A stretch of 64,000 nucleotides of DNA. Origin: Rhizobiaceae bacterium. GTDB lineage: Bacteria > Pseudomonadota > Alphaproteobacteria > Rhizobiales > Rhizobiaceae. This document shows, one piece after another, positions 18,100 to 26,668 of this stretch. Every line of letters begins with the position of its first letter. The first letter of the stretch is position 1. Both the position numbers and the translations under genes were made by a program. The stretch is taken from assembly GCA_025698895.1 (NCBI GenBank), contig JAILWO010000002.1, forward strand, positions 372,001 through 436,000, read 5' to 3'. The notes under the pieces are model-generated. The model worked only from the letters and a program-made list of their open reading frames with translations. It searched no databases and was not told the DNA's origin.

Positions 18100-19188
18100 T
18101 TGGCCAAGGTTGAACTGAGGGGCGTCGTCAAGCGCTTCGGCGCCGTCGAGGTGGTGCACGGCATCGACCTCGAGATCGCCGACCGCGAATTCGTCGTTCT
18201 CGTCGGTCCGTCGGGTTGCGGCAAGAGCACGCTGCTGCGGATGATCGCGGGCCTGGAAGGGATCAGCGAGGGCGAGATCGAGATCGACGGCCGGGTGGTC
18301 AACGAACTGGCGCCCAAGGACCGGGACATCGCCATGGTGTTCCAGGACTATGCGCTCTATCCGCATCTCGACGTCTATCGCAACATGGCCTTCGCGCTGG
18401 AAGTGCGCGGCATGAAGAAGGACGAGATCCGGCCGCGCGTGGAGAAGGCGGCGAAGATCCTGGACATTGGCCATCTGCTCGAGCGGCGGCCGGCGCAGCT
18501 TTCCGGCGGCCAGCGCCAGCGCGTGGCGATGGGCCGCGCGATCGTGCGCGATCCCAAGGTGTTTCTCTTCGACGAGCCGCTGTCGAACCTCGACGCCAAG
18601 CTGCGCGCCGACATGCGTACCGAGATCAAGACGCTGCACCGCACGGTCGACACCACCGTCATCTATGTCACCCATGACCAGGTCGAGGCGATGACGCTGG
18701 CGCAGCGCATCGTGGTCATGAGGGGCGGCCATGTGGAGCAGATCGGTACGCCCGACGAGGTCTATTCGTTTCCGTCGACCCTGTTCGTGGCCGGTTTCAT
18801 CGGCGCGCCGCGCATGAACCAGGTGCCGTGCCGGCTTTCCGACGACGGCCGGGCCGTGCTGGTGGCGAGCGGCCCGCGCATCGATCTGGGCACGCGCTGC
18901 GTGCCGTCCGACCTCGCCGGAAAGGAGCTGGTGCTGGGCCTGCGGCCGGAGGCGATCACGCTCGCGGGCGAGGGGGACGGCGACGCCTTCGAGGCCGAAA
19001 TCCACATGGTGGAGCCGCTCGGCTCCGACACGCTCACCTTCTTCAGGCTCGGCGGCGCGGAGGTCATCGCGCGCCTACCGCCCCTGACGTCGCTGAAGGA
19101 AGGCGCGCGTATCCGGGTGGCGGTCGACCATGAAAAGATGCATCTGTTCGACGCGGAAACCGAAAAGCTGATCGATCCCCGCGCATGA
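18100..19188 (+). CDS. Carbohydrate ABC transporter ATP-binding protein (UgpC/MalK type)
   Basis: 362-residue ATPase with Walker A GPSGCGKST (36-44), Q-loop Gln82, signature LSGGQRQR (134-141), Walker B FLFDEP (155-160) and a C-terminal TOBE/MOP regulatory domain from about residue 235. It matches the single ATPase of CUT1 importers and should energise the two permeases encoded at 22405-24186. The start is TTG at 18100, preceded by GGGAGG about seven bases away; no ATG gives the conserved N terminus. It overlaps the next gene by 4 bases. The ATPase being transcribed apart from its permeases is explained by the shared operator. Confidence 0.9.
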   Translation: MAKVELRGVVKRFGAVEVVHGIDLEIADREFVVLVGPSGCGKSTLLRMIAGLEGISEGEIEIDGRVVNELAPKDRDIAMVFQDYALYPHLDVYRNMAFALEVRGMKKDEIRPRVEKAAKILDIGHLLERRPAQLSGGQRQRVAMGRAIVRDPKVFLFDEPLSNLDAKLRADMRTEIKTLHRTVDTTVIYVTHDQVEAMTLAQRIVVMRGGHVEQIGTPDEVYSFPSTLFVAGFIGAPRMNQVPCRLSDDGRAVLVASGPRIDLGTRCVPSDLAGKELVLGLRPEAITLAGEGDGDAFEAEIHMVEPLGSDTLTFFRLGGAEVIARLPPLTSLKEGARIRVAVDHEKMHLFDAETEKLIDPRA

Positions 19189-20042
19189 GCGAAAACGACA
19201 AGAGCTGCCTCACCATACCAAAGGCCGAACTCGGCCGCGGCTCGCCGATCGGCTTCGAGACCGTCTCCGACCCGGAGGCGATTTCGCGGCGCTTCGCCTC
19301 GGACCTGATGGACGAATACCGGGCGGCCAAGGCGGCCGGGCGCGACAAGGTGGTCTTCATCCTGCCGGTTGGACCCGTCGGGCAGTATGAATTGTGGGCC
19401 GACCGCTGCAACCGCGAAGGAATGAGCCTGCGTGATCTCGTTGCGATCAATATGGACGAATATCTGACGCCGGACGGGCGCGACTTCATTCCCGAGACCG
19501 ATCCGCTGTCGTTCCGCCGCCACATGAAGGAGCGCTTCTGGGGCCGGCTGGACCCGGCGCTGGCGCCGCCCGAGAACCAGCGGCATTTTCCGTCGCCCGC
19601 CGATCCGCAAGCCACGACGAGCCTGATCGAGCGGCTGGGCGGGGTCGACGTGACCTTCGGCGGCGTCGGTATCACCGGGCACCTCGCCTTCAACGACCCG
19701 CCCGAACCGGGTGAGCCGATCGACACCGAGGCCTTCGCGCGGCTGCCGACGCGTGTCTTGCGCCTGTCGCGCGAGACGCGCCTGATCAACGCGGTGACCG
19801 CGCTGAAGGGAAATCTCGACCGGGTGCCGCAATGGGCTGTCACGGTCGGCATGAAGGAAATCCTCGAGAGCCGGAAGGTGCGCGTCTACATGAACCGGCC
19901 GTGGCAATGCGCCATCCTGCGCAAGCTGCTGCACGGCCCGGTGACGGCGGCGGTTCCGGCCTCGCTGTTGCAGCGGCACCAGGATGCCCACGTGGTGGCG
20001 GCCGAACTCGTGACGGAGATGCCGGAACCGGAACTGCGCTGA
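19185..20042 (+). CDS. Glucosamine-6-phosphate deaminase/isomerase-like protein
   Basis: 285-residue protein of the NagB/6-phosphogluconolactonase fold. The NagB block with the catalytic base Asp is present (AINMDEYL, Asp91), and the second block is GGVGITGHLAFNDP (159-172). Classical NagB has GxGxDGHIAFNEP there; here the Asp is Thr165 and the Glu is Asp172-adjacent, while His167 is kept. The enzyme likely deaminates or isomerises an amino-sugar phosphate, but the altered site suggests a substrate other than plain glucosamine-6-phosphate. It follows the ABC ATPase with an ATGA overlap and converges on the deacetylase gene. Confidence 0.75.
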   Translation: MSENDKSCLTIPKAELGRGSPIGFETVSDPEAISRRFASDLMDEYRAAKAAGRDKVVFILPVGPVGQYELWADRCNREGMSLRDLVAINMDEYLTPDGRDFIPETDPLSFRRHMKERFWGRLDPALAPPENQRHFPSPADPQATTSLIERLGGVDVTFGGVGITGHLAFNDPPEPGEPIDTEAFARLPTRVLRLSRETRLINAVTALKGNLDRVPQWAVTVGMKEILESRKVRVYMNRPWQCAILRKLLHGPVTAAVPASLLQRHQDAHVVAAELVTEMPEPELR

Positions 20043-20055
20043 CCCGACAGGACGA

Positions 20056-20961
20056 TCAGGCTTCGGCGAGGTTCCGCAGATAGAGCTCGTGCAGGGCGCG
20101 GGTGCCGATCGTCTGGACGCCCGCTTGGTCCAGCCATCGCGCCATCGACCCGTCGCCGAGGATGCGGTGCTCGTCGGTGCGGTAGTGGGCGCGCGGCGGC
20201 ACGACCGTCTCGATGTCGCCGGGCACGTTGGGATGCAGCGCGACGAAGGTCATGCCGTCCGGCAGCGTCTCGACAAGCTCGCGATAGGCGGCGTCGCTCT
20301 CTTCGGTCGGAACACCGGGCGTCATGCGGAAATCGTCGACCAGCGGCATGCCGTCCGCCTCTAGCCGAGCCGCCGCCTCGCACCACAGGGCCGCCGCCTC
20401 AGGGTCGGCGCGTAGCACGCGCGCGTAAGTGTCGCCGCGCCGGGGCAGAAGCACCGGAAGGCGGTAATCAAGCCCGACCCGGCAATAGGCATCCACCAGC
20501 GGCGGGCACAACGCCGCTCCCATATGGGTGTCGATATGGGTCGGGGTTATGCCGAAGGCGAGCGCGCGCTCGACCTGCGCGCGCATCTCCTCCTCGGCGG
20601 CCTCGGCCACGACACCCGCCGCGAGCGGCGCGACCTGGCGGTGGAAATAGCCCTCGTCGTCGATGAGGCCCGACGATTTCGGCTGGCGCGTCAGCGGGCC
20701 CCATCGATAACCGGCCCATTCGCTGGTCAACGTGAGGTGGACGCCGAGATCGAGCGACGGGTCTTCGGCCGCGGCGCGGGCGATCTCGGGGAACCAGGGG
20801 CAGGGGACCATGACCGAGCCGCAGGTCAGCGCACCGGCCCGGAACAGGTCGAGGAAGGAGGCGTTGGCGCCGTGGCACATGCCGACATCGTCGGCATGCA
20901 GGAGCGCGACGCGGCGCGACGGGTCGAGCCCCAGCGCGCGGATGGTTTCGGGCCCGTTCAA
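20056..20961 (-). CDS. ChbG/YdjC family carbohydrate deacetylase
   Basis: 301-residue member of the YdjC/ChbG family, metal-dependent enzymes that remove acetyl groups from N-acetylated sugars. The N-terminal LLHADDVGMCHGAN supplies the metal Asp (residues 24-25) and THIDTHMG near residue 128 supplies the two His ligands. The start is TTG at 20961: it overlaps the upstream dehydrogenase stop as TTGA and GGAGGAG lies five bases before it. It is the last gene of the minus-strand operon. With the deaminase-like protein encoded next door it suggests breakdown of an N-acetyl amino sugar. Confidence 0.85.
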   Translation of the reverse strand: MNGPETIRALGLDPSRRVALLHADDVGMCHGANASFLDLFRAGALTCGSVMVPCPWFPEIARAAAEDPSLDLGVHLTLTSEWAGYRWGPLTRQPKSSGLIDDEGYFHRQVAPLAAGVVAEAAEEEMRAQVERALAFGITPTHIDTHMGAALCPPLVDAYCRVGLDYRLPVLLPRRGDTYARVLRADPEAAALWCEAAARLEADGMPLVDDFRMTPGVPTEESDAAYRELVETLPDGMTFVALHPNVPGDIETVVPPRAHYRTDEHRILGDGSMARWLDQAGVQTIGTRALHELYLRNLAEA

Positions 20962-22016
20962 CGGGTCTCCTCCTTCGTGTATTCGCGGCCGGGCATGGAG
21001 CGCATGCGCCCGACGGTCTCGGCGCGCGCCGCCTGGAGCCGCACCGGCGGCAGGCCCTTGAGGATGAGCTCGGCATCGTCGATCACCATCTCGCCGATTT
21101 TGCGGAAGATGGGGCGCATGCCGCCCGCGCGATGGGCCGACAGAAGCAGGTTGAGGTTTTCGCGCACGGGATCGTCGGCCGCCACAGGCTCGACGGGGAA
21201 GACATCCGTCGCGGCGCGGATGCGGCCACTGGCGACGGCGGCCGTGAAGGCCTGCCAGTCGACCACGCCGGCGCGCGAGATCAGCACGATCGCCGCGCCG
21301 TCGGCCAGCAGCGCGAGTTCGCGGGCGCCGATCATCGCCTGGTTGTCGGTGGTCACGCCGGCGAGCACAAAGACGGTTTGCGAGGTCGACAGAACCTCGT
21401 CGAGCGGCGCCGGCACGACGCCAAAATCGCGCAGATAGCCGTCGGGCAGCCACGGATCATAGACCTTGACCCTCGGACGGAACGGCTGCAGCAGCGGCAG
21501 CAACGCGCGGCCGAGATTGCCGAAACCGATCATGCCGATCGTGGAATCGGTGAGCAGATAGGTGCCGTCATTGCCCGAAAGGCCGAACTTCTCGCGGCCC
21601 TCGCGGAAGGCGCGGTCGGCCGCCGTCACGCCGCGCGCCAGGTCGAGCGCCAGCGCCAGCGCCATCTCGGCCACCGGCAGCGCGAAGGCGGGCGCGATCG
21701 TCAGAACCTGGATGCCGCGGGCAAAGCAGCCGGCGTAGTCGACATTGGGCAGGAAATTGCCCTCGACATTGATGACGGCGCGAAGCTTCGCGGCGTGCGC
21801 AAGCCTGTCGGAAGGCAGGTCGGTCTGGCCGATCACCAGTGCGGCCTCGCCGATATGGCGATCGAGGACTGTGTCCGGTATGCGGCCTTCGCCGTCATGC
21901 GCGACGATACGGGCGAGTGCGGCGAGACGCGCCCACATCGCCTCGTCGAACAGCATCTCGCGCCTGCGCGGATGCGGGTCGAACAGGACGAGCGGCAGGT
22001 CGGCATTCATGGCCAT
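20958..22016 (-). CDS. D-isomer-specific 2-hydroxyacid dehydrogenase family protein
   Basis: 352-residue NAD(P)-dependent dehydrogenase of the phosphoglycerate/glyoxylate reductase superfamily. The Rossmann motif is MIGFGNLGRALLP near residue 160, the catalytic Arg lies in LISRAGVVD and the late His in LLLSAHRAGGMRP replaces the usual H-x-A-G-x-T block. Proteins of this type in sugar operons act on hydroxy- or keto-acids, but the substrate is unknown. It overlaps the deacetylase gene by 4 bases. An alternative ATG two codons downstream is equally possible. Confidence 0.8.
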   Translation of the reverse strand: MAMNADLPLVLFDPHPRRREMLFDEAMWARLAALARIVAHDGEGRIPDTVLDRHIGEAALVIGQTDLPSDRLAHAAKLRAVINVEGNFLPNVDYAGCFARGIQVLTIAPAFALPVAEMALALALDLARGVTAADRAFREGREKFGLSGNDGTYLLTDSTIGMIGFGNLGRALLPLLQPFRPRVKVYDPWLPDGYLRDFGVVPAPLDEVLSTSQTVFVLAGVTTDNQAMIGARELALLADGAAIVLISRAGVVDWQAFTAAVASGRIRAATDVFPVEPVAADDPVRENLNLLLSAHRAGGMRPIFRKIGEMVIDDAELILKGLPPVRLQAARAETVGRMRSMPGREYTKEETR

Positions 22017-22025
22017 CGCGGCGGC

Positions 22026-22400
22026 CTAGGACCCGGCCAGTCGCAGCGGCTCCTCGAGATCGAGGTTCTCGCCCTTGAAATAGAGCCGGAACTCGCGCGG
22101 TCCGTAGCGGCCGACATCGGGCTTGCGCGCCTCGATATAGATCCGGTGCAGCCTGTGGCCGTCGAAGCGGAAACTGCCGTCGGGGCCGGTTTCGGTGTTA
22201 CCCTTGGGCTGGGCGACCAAAAGCGTGCGTTCCGACAGGACCACCGCCGCGCCCTCCACCGGCTGGCCGTCGGGGCCGACGACGCGGCCGGTGATGCGGC
22301 CGTCGTCGTTGAAGGCGATGTAGAGGTTCCACAGGCCGGCCAGGACCAGGGCGCCGCCGAAGGTGACGACGAAGCGGTTGGCGAGCCACGACCATCTCAT
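22026..22400 (-). CDS. Membrane-anchored carboxypeptidase-regulatory-like domain protein
   Basis: 124 residues: one N-terminal membrane anchor (about residues 8-28, VVTFGGALVLAGLWNLYIAF) followed by a beta-sandwich of the carboxypeptidase regulatory-like kind (ITGRVVGPDGQPVEGAAVVL, then PDGSFRFDG). It lies four bases after the permease gene and ten before the dehydrogenase, so it is part of the transport operon. Orientation suggests the domain is periplasmic. Its role with the importer is unknown. Confidence 0.65.
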   Translation of the reverse strand: MRWSWLANRFVVTFGGALVLAGLWNLYIAFNDDGRITGRVVGPDGQPVEGAAVVLSERTLLVAQPKGNTETGPDGSFRFDGHRLHRIYIEARKPDVGRYGPREFRLYFKGENLDLEEPLRLAGS

Positions 22401-22404
22401 CGCG

Positions 22405-23217
22405 TCACCCCTTCGTCGCGCCGGAAGTGAGGCCGGTGATGAACTCCTTCTGCGCCAGGAGGAAGATCACCAGACCCGGCACCAGCACCATGACGCAGAA
22501 GGCGTAGAGCGCGCCCGTCGTGTCCTCGACCACCGACAGGAAGCGCGACAGGCCGAGCGGCAGGGTCTGCATCTCCACGTCGCGCACGATGACCAGCGGC
22601 CACAGGAAGCTGTTCCACGACCAGATGAAGGCCAAGATGACATTGGTGGCGATGGCCGGCTTGGTCAGCGGCATGACGATGCGGAACACGATCATCCAGT
22701 CCGGCACACCGTCGATGCGCGCGGCCTCGATCAGCGATTTGGGGATCGCCTCGAAGGAGGCCTTGAAGATGAAGATGCACACGATGGTCGACATCAAGGG
22801 TAGCGCCATGCCGAAATAGGAGTTCAGCAGACCCATCTGGGCCGTGATGAGATAGGCCGGAATGATGGTGACCTGAAACGGGATCATCATGCATGACAAG
22901 AACAGCATGATGGTCGCCGCCTTGCCCGGAAAGTCGCGCGTCAGCGCATAGCCGGCCATGGCGTTGAGAAAGACGTTGGCGACGACGACCAGCGCCGAGA
23001 CCACGACCGAATTGACCAGGTAGCGGAAGAAGGGGATCGCGTACCAGACGTCGACATAGAAGAAGGGATGCGGATCGGTCGGCAGCAAGGCCGGCGGATA
23101 GACGAAGATGTTTTCGCCCGTGAGGCTCGTCTTCAGCACCCAGTAGAACGGCAAAAGCATGATCGCCGAGACGAGGCCCAGCGCCAGGTGGATCGGCCAG
23201 TGTCGCGTCCGCGTCAT
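22405..23217 (-). CDS. Carbohydrate ABC transporter permease (MalG type)
   Basis: 270-residue CUT1 inner-membrane permease with six membrane segments. The EAA loop that docks the ATPase is EAARIDGVPDWMIVFRIVMP near residues 171-190, and the C terminus QKEFITGLTSGATKG is typical for MalG-type subunits. It starts directly after the stop of the other permease. Together with the ATPase at 18100 and binding protein at 24196 it completes one importer. Confidence 0.92.
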   Translation of the reverse strand: MTRTRHWPIHLALGLVSAIMLLPFYWVLKTSLTGENIFVYPPALLPTDPHPFFYVDVWYAIPFFRYLVNSVVVSALVVVANVFLNAMAGYALTRDFPGKAATIMLFLSCMMIPFQVTIIPAYLITAQMGLLNSYFGMALPLMSTIVCIFIFKASFEAIPKSLIEAARIDGVPDWMIVFRIVMPLTKPAIATNVILAFIWSWNSFLWPLVIVRDVEMQTLPLGLSRFLSVVEDTTGALYAFCVMVLVPGLVIFLLAQKEFITGLTSGATKG

Positions 23218-24186
23218 CTATGCCTCCCGCCTGACCGCGCCGGCCTCGCCGCCGGCCAGCCGGTTGGCGATGAAGGCAAGCAGCACGAACAGCAGGAAAT
23301 TCGCCACCGTCATCGCGGCGGCATAGTCGAACTTCGACAGCGTGAAGGCGGTCGAATAGATGTAGGTGATGAGAAGGTCGGTCGCGTGGCCGGGACCGCC
23401 GCCGGTCATCACGAAGATCAGGTCGAAGGCGGTGAAGGAATTGATGATGCCGACCACGAAACACAGGAAGATGGACGGCCTCAGAAGCGGCAGCGTGATG
23501 CGCCGGAAGCTCTGGGCGGGGCTCGCGCCGTCGATCGCGGCGGCCTCGTAAAGATTAGGCGGGATGCTCTGCAACCCGGTGAGCAGGATGATCATGTAGA
23601 AGCCGATTACCTGCCAGATCGAGGCGATGATGACGGCGGGCAGCGCGAAGTCGAAATTCTGCAGGAAGGGGATGCCCCTGTCGATGATGCCGGCCGAGAT
23701 CAGCAGGAAGTTTATCAGGCCAACCTTCTCGTTGTAGAGCCATTGCCAGATGATGCCGACCGCGACTGTCATGACCGGGTAGGACATGAATACGATGGTG
23801 CGGTAGACGTTGCGGCCGCGTATCTGGGTGTTGACGAGCAGCGCCACCCCGAGCGCGAGCGCGATGCCGACCGGCGCCGAGATCATGAACAGGATCGTGT
23901 TCCACAGGATCTGCCAGAAGGCATCGTCGTAGAACAGCATCTCCTCGTAGTGATAGAGGCCCGCGAATTCCGCCGGCTTGTAGGGCGACCAGAACTGGAA
24001 CGACAGGACGACGTTCCAGGCCATCGGAATGATGCGGTAGAGCGCGAAGATGGCGAGCGACGGCAGCAGGAACAGCCAGATCAGCGTCAGGTCGCGGCCG
24101 CGCTGGCTGGCCAGGAAGGAGACCTTCCCGGAGGGGGAACGCCGGCGCCGTTCGGGCGCCGGCGTGGATGTCGTCGGAGCGGCCAC
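23218..24186 (-). CDS. Carbohydrate ABC transporter permease (MalF/UgpA type)
   Basis: 322-residue CUT1 permease. A basic, proline-rich cytoplasmic N terminus (residues 1-33) precedes the first membrane segment (LIWLFLLPSLAIFALY), and the EAA loop is EAAAIDGASPAQSFRRITLP near 220-239. Six membrane segments are expected in the conserved core. It lies nine bases downstream of the binding-protein gene and abuts the MalG-type gene, forming the standard order binding protein-permease-permease. Confidence 0.92.
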   Translation of the reverse strand: MAAPTTSTPAPERRRRSPSGKVSFLASQRGRDLTLIWLFLLPSLAIFALYRIIPMAWNVVLSFQFWSPYKPAEFAGLYHYEEMLFYDDAFWQILWNTILFMISAPVGIALALGVALLVNTQIRGRNVYRTIVFMSYPVMTVAVGIIWQWLYNEKVGLINFLLISAGIIDRGIPFLQNFDFALPAVIIASIWQVIGFYMIILLTGLQSIPPNLYEAAAIDGASPAQSFRRITLPLLRPSIFLCFVVGIINSFTAFDLIFVMTGGGPGHATDLLITYIYSTAFTLSKFDYAAAMTVANFLLFVLLAFIANRLAGGEAGAVRREA

Positions 24187-24195
24187 AGGCCCCGC

Positions 24196-25446
24196 TTACC
24201 GCGACCGGAGGATGCGGTTGACCTTCTGCTCGGCGGCGTTGAGCGCGTCCTCGGCACTCTTCTGGCCGAGCATGGCGGCCTGGATTTCCGGATAGAAGGC
24301 CTCCTTGATCGCGGCGTCCTTGGCGAAGGGCCAGTTGCCGGTGAGCTTGTCGAGGTTTTCGAGCTCCGTCTGGAGCGCCGGCACCACGGCCGGCACATTT
24401 GCCTCGAAATACTTCATCAGCTCGGCGTTGACCTCGCGATCGCCGGTCAGGTTGTTGGTGCCTTCACCCATCGCCTTGGCGCCGACGCCGCTGGTCGCGA
24501 TCTTGACGAAGTCCCACGCCACGTCGGGGTGCTTGGAGCCTTCCGAAATCACCAGCGAATGCGAGTTCGGCGTCGCCCAGCCGCCCGGCAGCGCGATCGA
24601 GTCGACCGTATCCTCGTTGACCCATTCGCCCTTGGACTTGAACCAAAGATAGGCCGGCGCGTGGGCATGCAGCATGCCGACCGTGCCGGCGGCGAAGGCG
24701 CCGTTCGGCTCGACCCAGCGGCCCGTCCAGCTGATCTTGTCGATCACGCCCCTCTCGGTGAGGTCGGCCAGCCTTTCGACCAAGGCGACCGCCTCGGGCG
24801 TGTTGAAGGCGGCTTCGGTGAGATCCTCGTTGACGAAGTCGATGCCGTTCATCTTGAACAGCGGCCAGTAGAGCCAGTCGAAGTTGAGCGTCATGAAGCC
24901 CGACTTGCCCTCGCCGGTCATCTTCTCGGCCATTTCCATCATCTCGTCGAAGGATTCCGGGTTCTTGTCGATCCCGGCCTCCTCCATCATGATCTTGTTG
25001 AGGAACAGCAGCGTCTTGGTGACGTAGAGCGGCACGCCATACTGCTTGCCCTCGTAGATCCAGTTGTCGGCGAATTCGGGGATAAGCCGGTCGGCATAAT
25101 CCTTGTCGCGCTCCATATAGGGGGTGAGGTCCTTGAGCCCGCCCTGCGAAGCATATTCGAGCCATAGCCCGCCCTGGATGTTGACGATGTCGGGCGGCGT
25201 GCCGGCCACCACCTGGGTCTGATACCAGGTCGGCAGTTCGGTGCCCTTCATGTCGATGCGCTCGACCTCGAAATCGGGATGGATCTTCTTGAACTCGTCC
25301 ACCCACAGATTGAAGCCGTCCTGGAAATAGGGGATGTTCCAGGTCACCACGGTGATCTTCTTGTCCTGCGCCCAGGCCTGTGTGGCCATGAGCGAAGCCG
25401 ACAGCGCCATGGCGCCGGCGGCGAGTATCGATGCCCACTTCCTCAT
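24196..25446 (-). CDS. Carbohydrate ABC transporter substrate-binding protein
   Basis: 416-residue family 1 solute-binding protein. The signal peptide covers about residues 1-26 (MRKWASILAAGAMALSASLM, then ATQAWA) and the mature protein starts QDKKITVVTWNIPYFQDGFN. The central region (PPDIVNIQGGLWLEYASQGG, LTPYMERDKDY) and the C-terminal NAAEQKVNRILR match sugar or glycerol-3-phosphate-type binders. It would capture the sugar in the periplasm. It follows the Gfo/Idh gene after a 54-base gap holding a perfect hairpin, often a device to set high binding-protein expression. Confidence 0.92.
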   Translation of the reverse strand: MRKWASILAAGAMALSASLMATQAWAQDKKITVVTWNIPYFQDGFNLWVDEFKKIHPDFEVERIDMKGTELPTWYQTQVVAGTPPDIVNIQGGLWLEYASQGGLKDLTPYMERDKDYADRLIPEFADNWIYEGKQYGVPLYVTKTLLFLNKIMMEEAGIDKNPESFDEMMEMAEKMTGEGKSGFMTLNFDWLYWPLFKMNGIDFVNEDLTEAAFNTPEAVALVERLADLTERGVIDKISWTGRWVEPNGAFAAGTVGMLHAHAPAYLWFKSKGEWVNEDTVDSIALPGGWATPNSHSLVISEGSKHPDVAWDFVKIATSGVGAKAMGEGTNNLTGDREVNAELMKYFEANVPAVVPALQTELENLDKLTGNWPFAKDAAIKEAFYPEIQAAMLGQKSAEDALNAAEQKVNRILRSR

Positions 25447-25463
25447 TGCTTCCTCCCGTTGTT

Positions 25464-25483
25464 GGCGGACCTGGCGGTCCGCC
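25464..25483 (-). other. Intra-operon hairpin before the binding-protein gene
   Basis: Perfect 8-bp stem GGCGGACC (25464-25471) / GGTCCGCC (25476-25483) with a TGGC loop between the Gfo/Idh stop and the binding-protein start. No U tract follows, so it is more likely an mRNA-processing or stability element than a terminator. The role is inferred. Confidence 0.4.
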
Positions 25484-25500
25484 GCGCAAGCGACCCCGCC

Positions 25501-26547
25501 CTAGACGCGGGCGAAGTCGAGCTTCACTTCCCTTCCCTCGGCAAGCGCCCGCTCGGCCGCGAGACAGACGAGTATGCGCTTGCGCGCCTCCTCTCCCGTG
25601 ACGATCGGCCGGCCCTGTCGGAAGGCATCGACCGCTAGGCAAAGCTCCATGTCGAGCTCGAACAGTTCGCCCGACGCCGCGGCCTCGACCTTTTCGGGTT
25701 TCGCGGCGCCGGCGCGCTGCACCTTGATCTCGAAGGACGGCTCACGGGTCCGGTCCTCGGCCCCCGACCACCAGGTGCGGATCGAGCCTTCGGTGCCGAC
25801 GACCTCCATGACGTGGTGATGCTCGAAGCCGGCGAGGCTCTGCGTGATGACGGCGTAGGCGCCGCCCGGCCAGTGCATGACGGTGGAGAAATTATGCGCC
25901 ATCGCCGCCTCGTTGCCCTTGACGCCCGGCGCGGGCCGGCCATTGCCGAACGAGACGATGCGGTCCGGGTCGCCCAGTTCCTCGAAATACCACATCACGG
26001 AATCGAAGAAGTGGACCGGCTCCTCGAGAATCCACGAACCGACCTTGTCGCGATCGTAGCGCCAGCCGCCGGACCCCTGTCGGTAGGGGAAGCGGAACAG
26101 GCTGACATTGGCGTAGAGCGGACGGCCGATCGCGCCGCCCGCGATCAGCTCCTTGAGCTTGCCCCATTGGGTGGAAAGCCGGAACTCGTGGCCGATCGTC
26201 AGCACCTTGCCGGCCGCCTTGGCCGCGTCGAGAAGCCGGTCGCAGGCGTCGACCGACAGCGCCATCGGCTTTTCGAGCAGGACATGCTTTCCCGCCTTGA
26301 GCGCGGCGACGCCGACCTCCTCGTGCTGGTGGTTGGGCACGACGATGTCGACGGCCTCGATCGAGGGATCGGCAAGCAGCTTCTGGTAGCCGATATGCAC
26401 CGGCAGGTCGGGGAAACGCTCGCGCGCGCGCCGCGCGGTCTCCTCGCTGTGGCAGGCGATCGCCGCCAGTTCGGCGCCGGGCGCCTTGACGATGGCCTCG
26501 GCGTGGTGCTTGCCCCACAGACCGTATCCGATCAGCCCGAAGCGCAC
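25501..26547 (-). CDS. Gfo/Idh/MocA family oxidoreductase
   Basis: 348-residue NAD(P)-dependent sugar or inositol dehydrogenase. The Rossmann motif is at the N terminus (MRFGLIGYGLWGKHHAEAI), the family EKP motif is VLLEKPMALSVDACDRLL near 91-108, and the C-terminal domain supplies the substrate pocket (ILEEPVHFFDSVMWY near 164-178). It is the first gene of the operon running down to 20056, and the LacI-type operator at 26597-26610 lies 50 bases before its start. It probably oxidises the imported sugar or a derivative. Confidence 0.88.
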   Translation of the reverse strand: MRFGLIGYGLWGKHHAEAIVKAPGAELAAIACHSEETARRARERFPDLPVHIGYQKLLADPSIEAVDIVVPNHQHEEVGVAALKAGKHVLLEKPMALSVDACDRLLDAAKAAGKVLTIGHEFRLSTQWGKLKELIAGGAIGRPLYANVSLFRFPYRQGSGGWRYDRDKVGSWILEEPVHFFDSVMWYFEELGDPDRIVSFGNGRPAPGVKGNEAAMAHNFSTVMHWPGGAYAVITQSLAGFEHHHVMEVVGTEGSIRTWWSGAEDRTREPSFEIKVQRAGAAKPEKVEAAASGELFELDMELCLAVDAFRQGRPIVTGEEARKRILVCLAAERALAEGREVKLDFARV

Positions 26548-26596
26548 ATCTTTCCTCCCCGGTCGCCCCGCGCCGATCAGGGATCAGCGCGGAATT

Positions 26597-26610
26597 TGTA
26601 ACCGTTTACA
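26597..26610. promoter_or_regulatory. LacI-type operator, copy 2
   Basis: TGTAACCGTTTACA, the exact reverse complement of the site at 18028-18041, here in a wider AT-rich context. It lies 50 bases upstream of the Gfo/Idh start, between that gene and the end of the sulfatase gene. It should place the operon 26547-20056 under the LacI protein encoded at 16924-17991. Confidence 0.8.
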
Positions 26611-26668
26611 AGATTAGACGACAGGTTCCGGCCCCTGTCAATGCGGTTCGGTTTGCTTTCGAGAGGCG

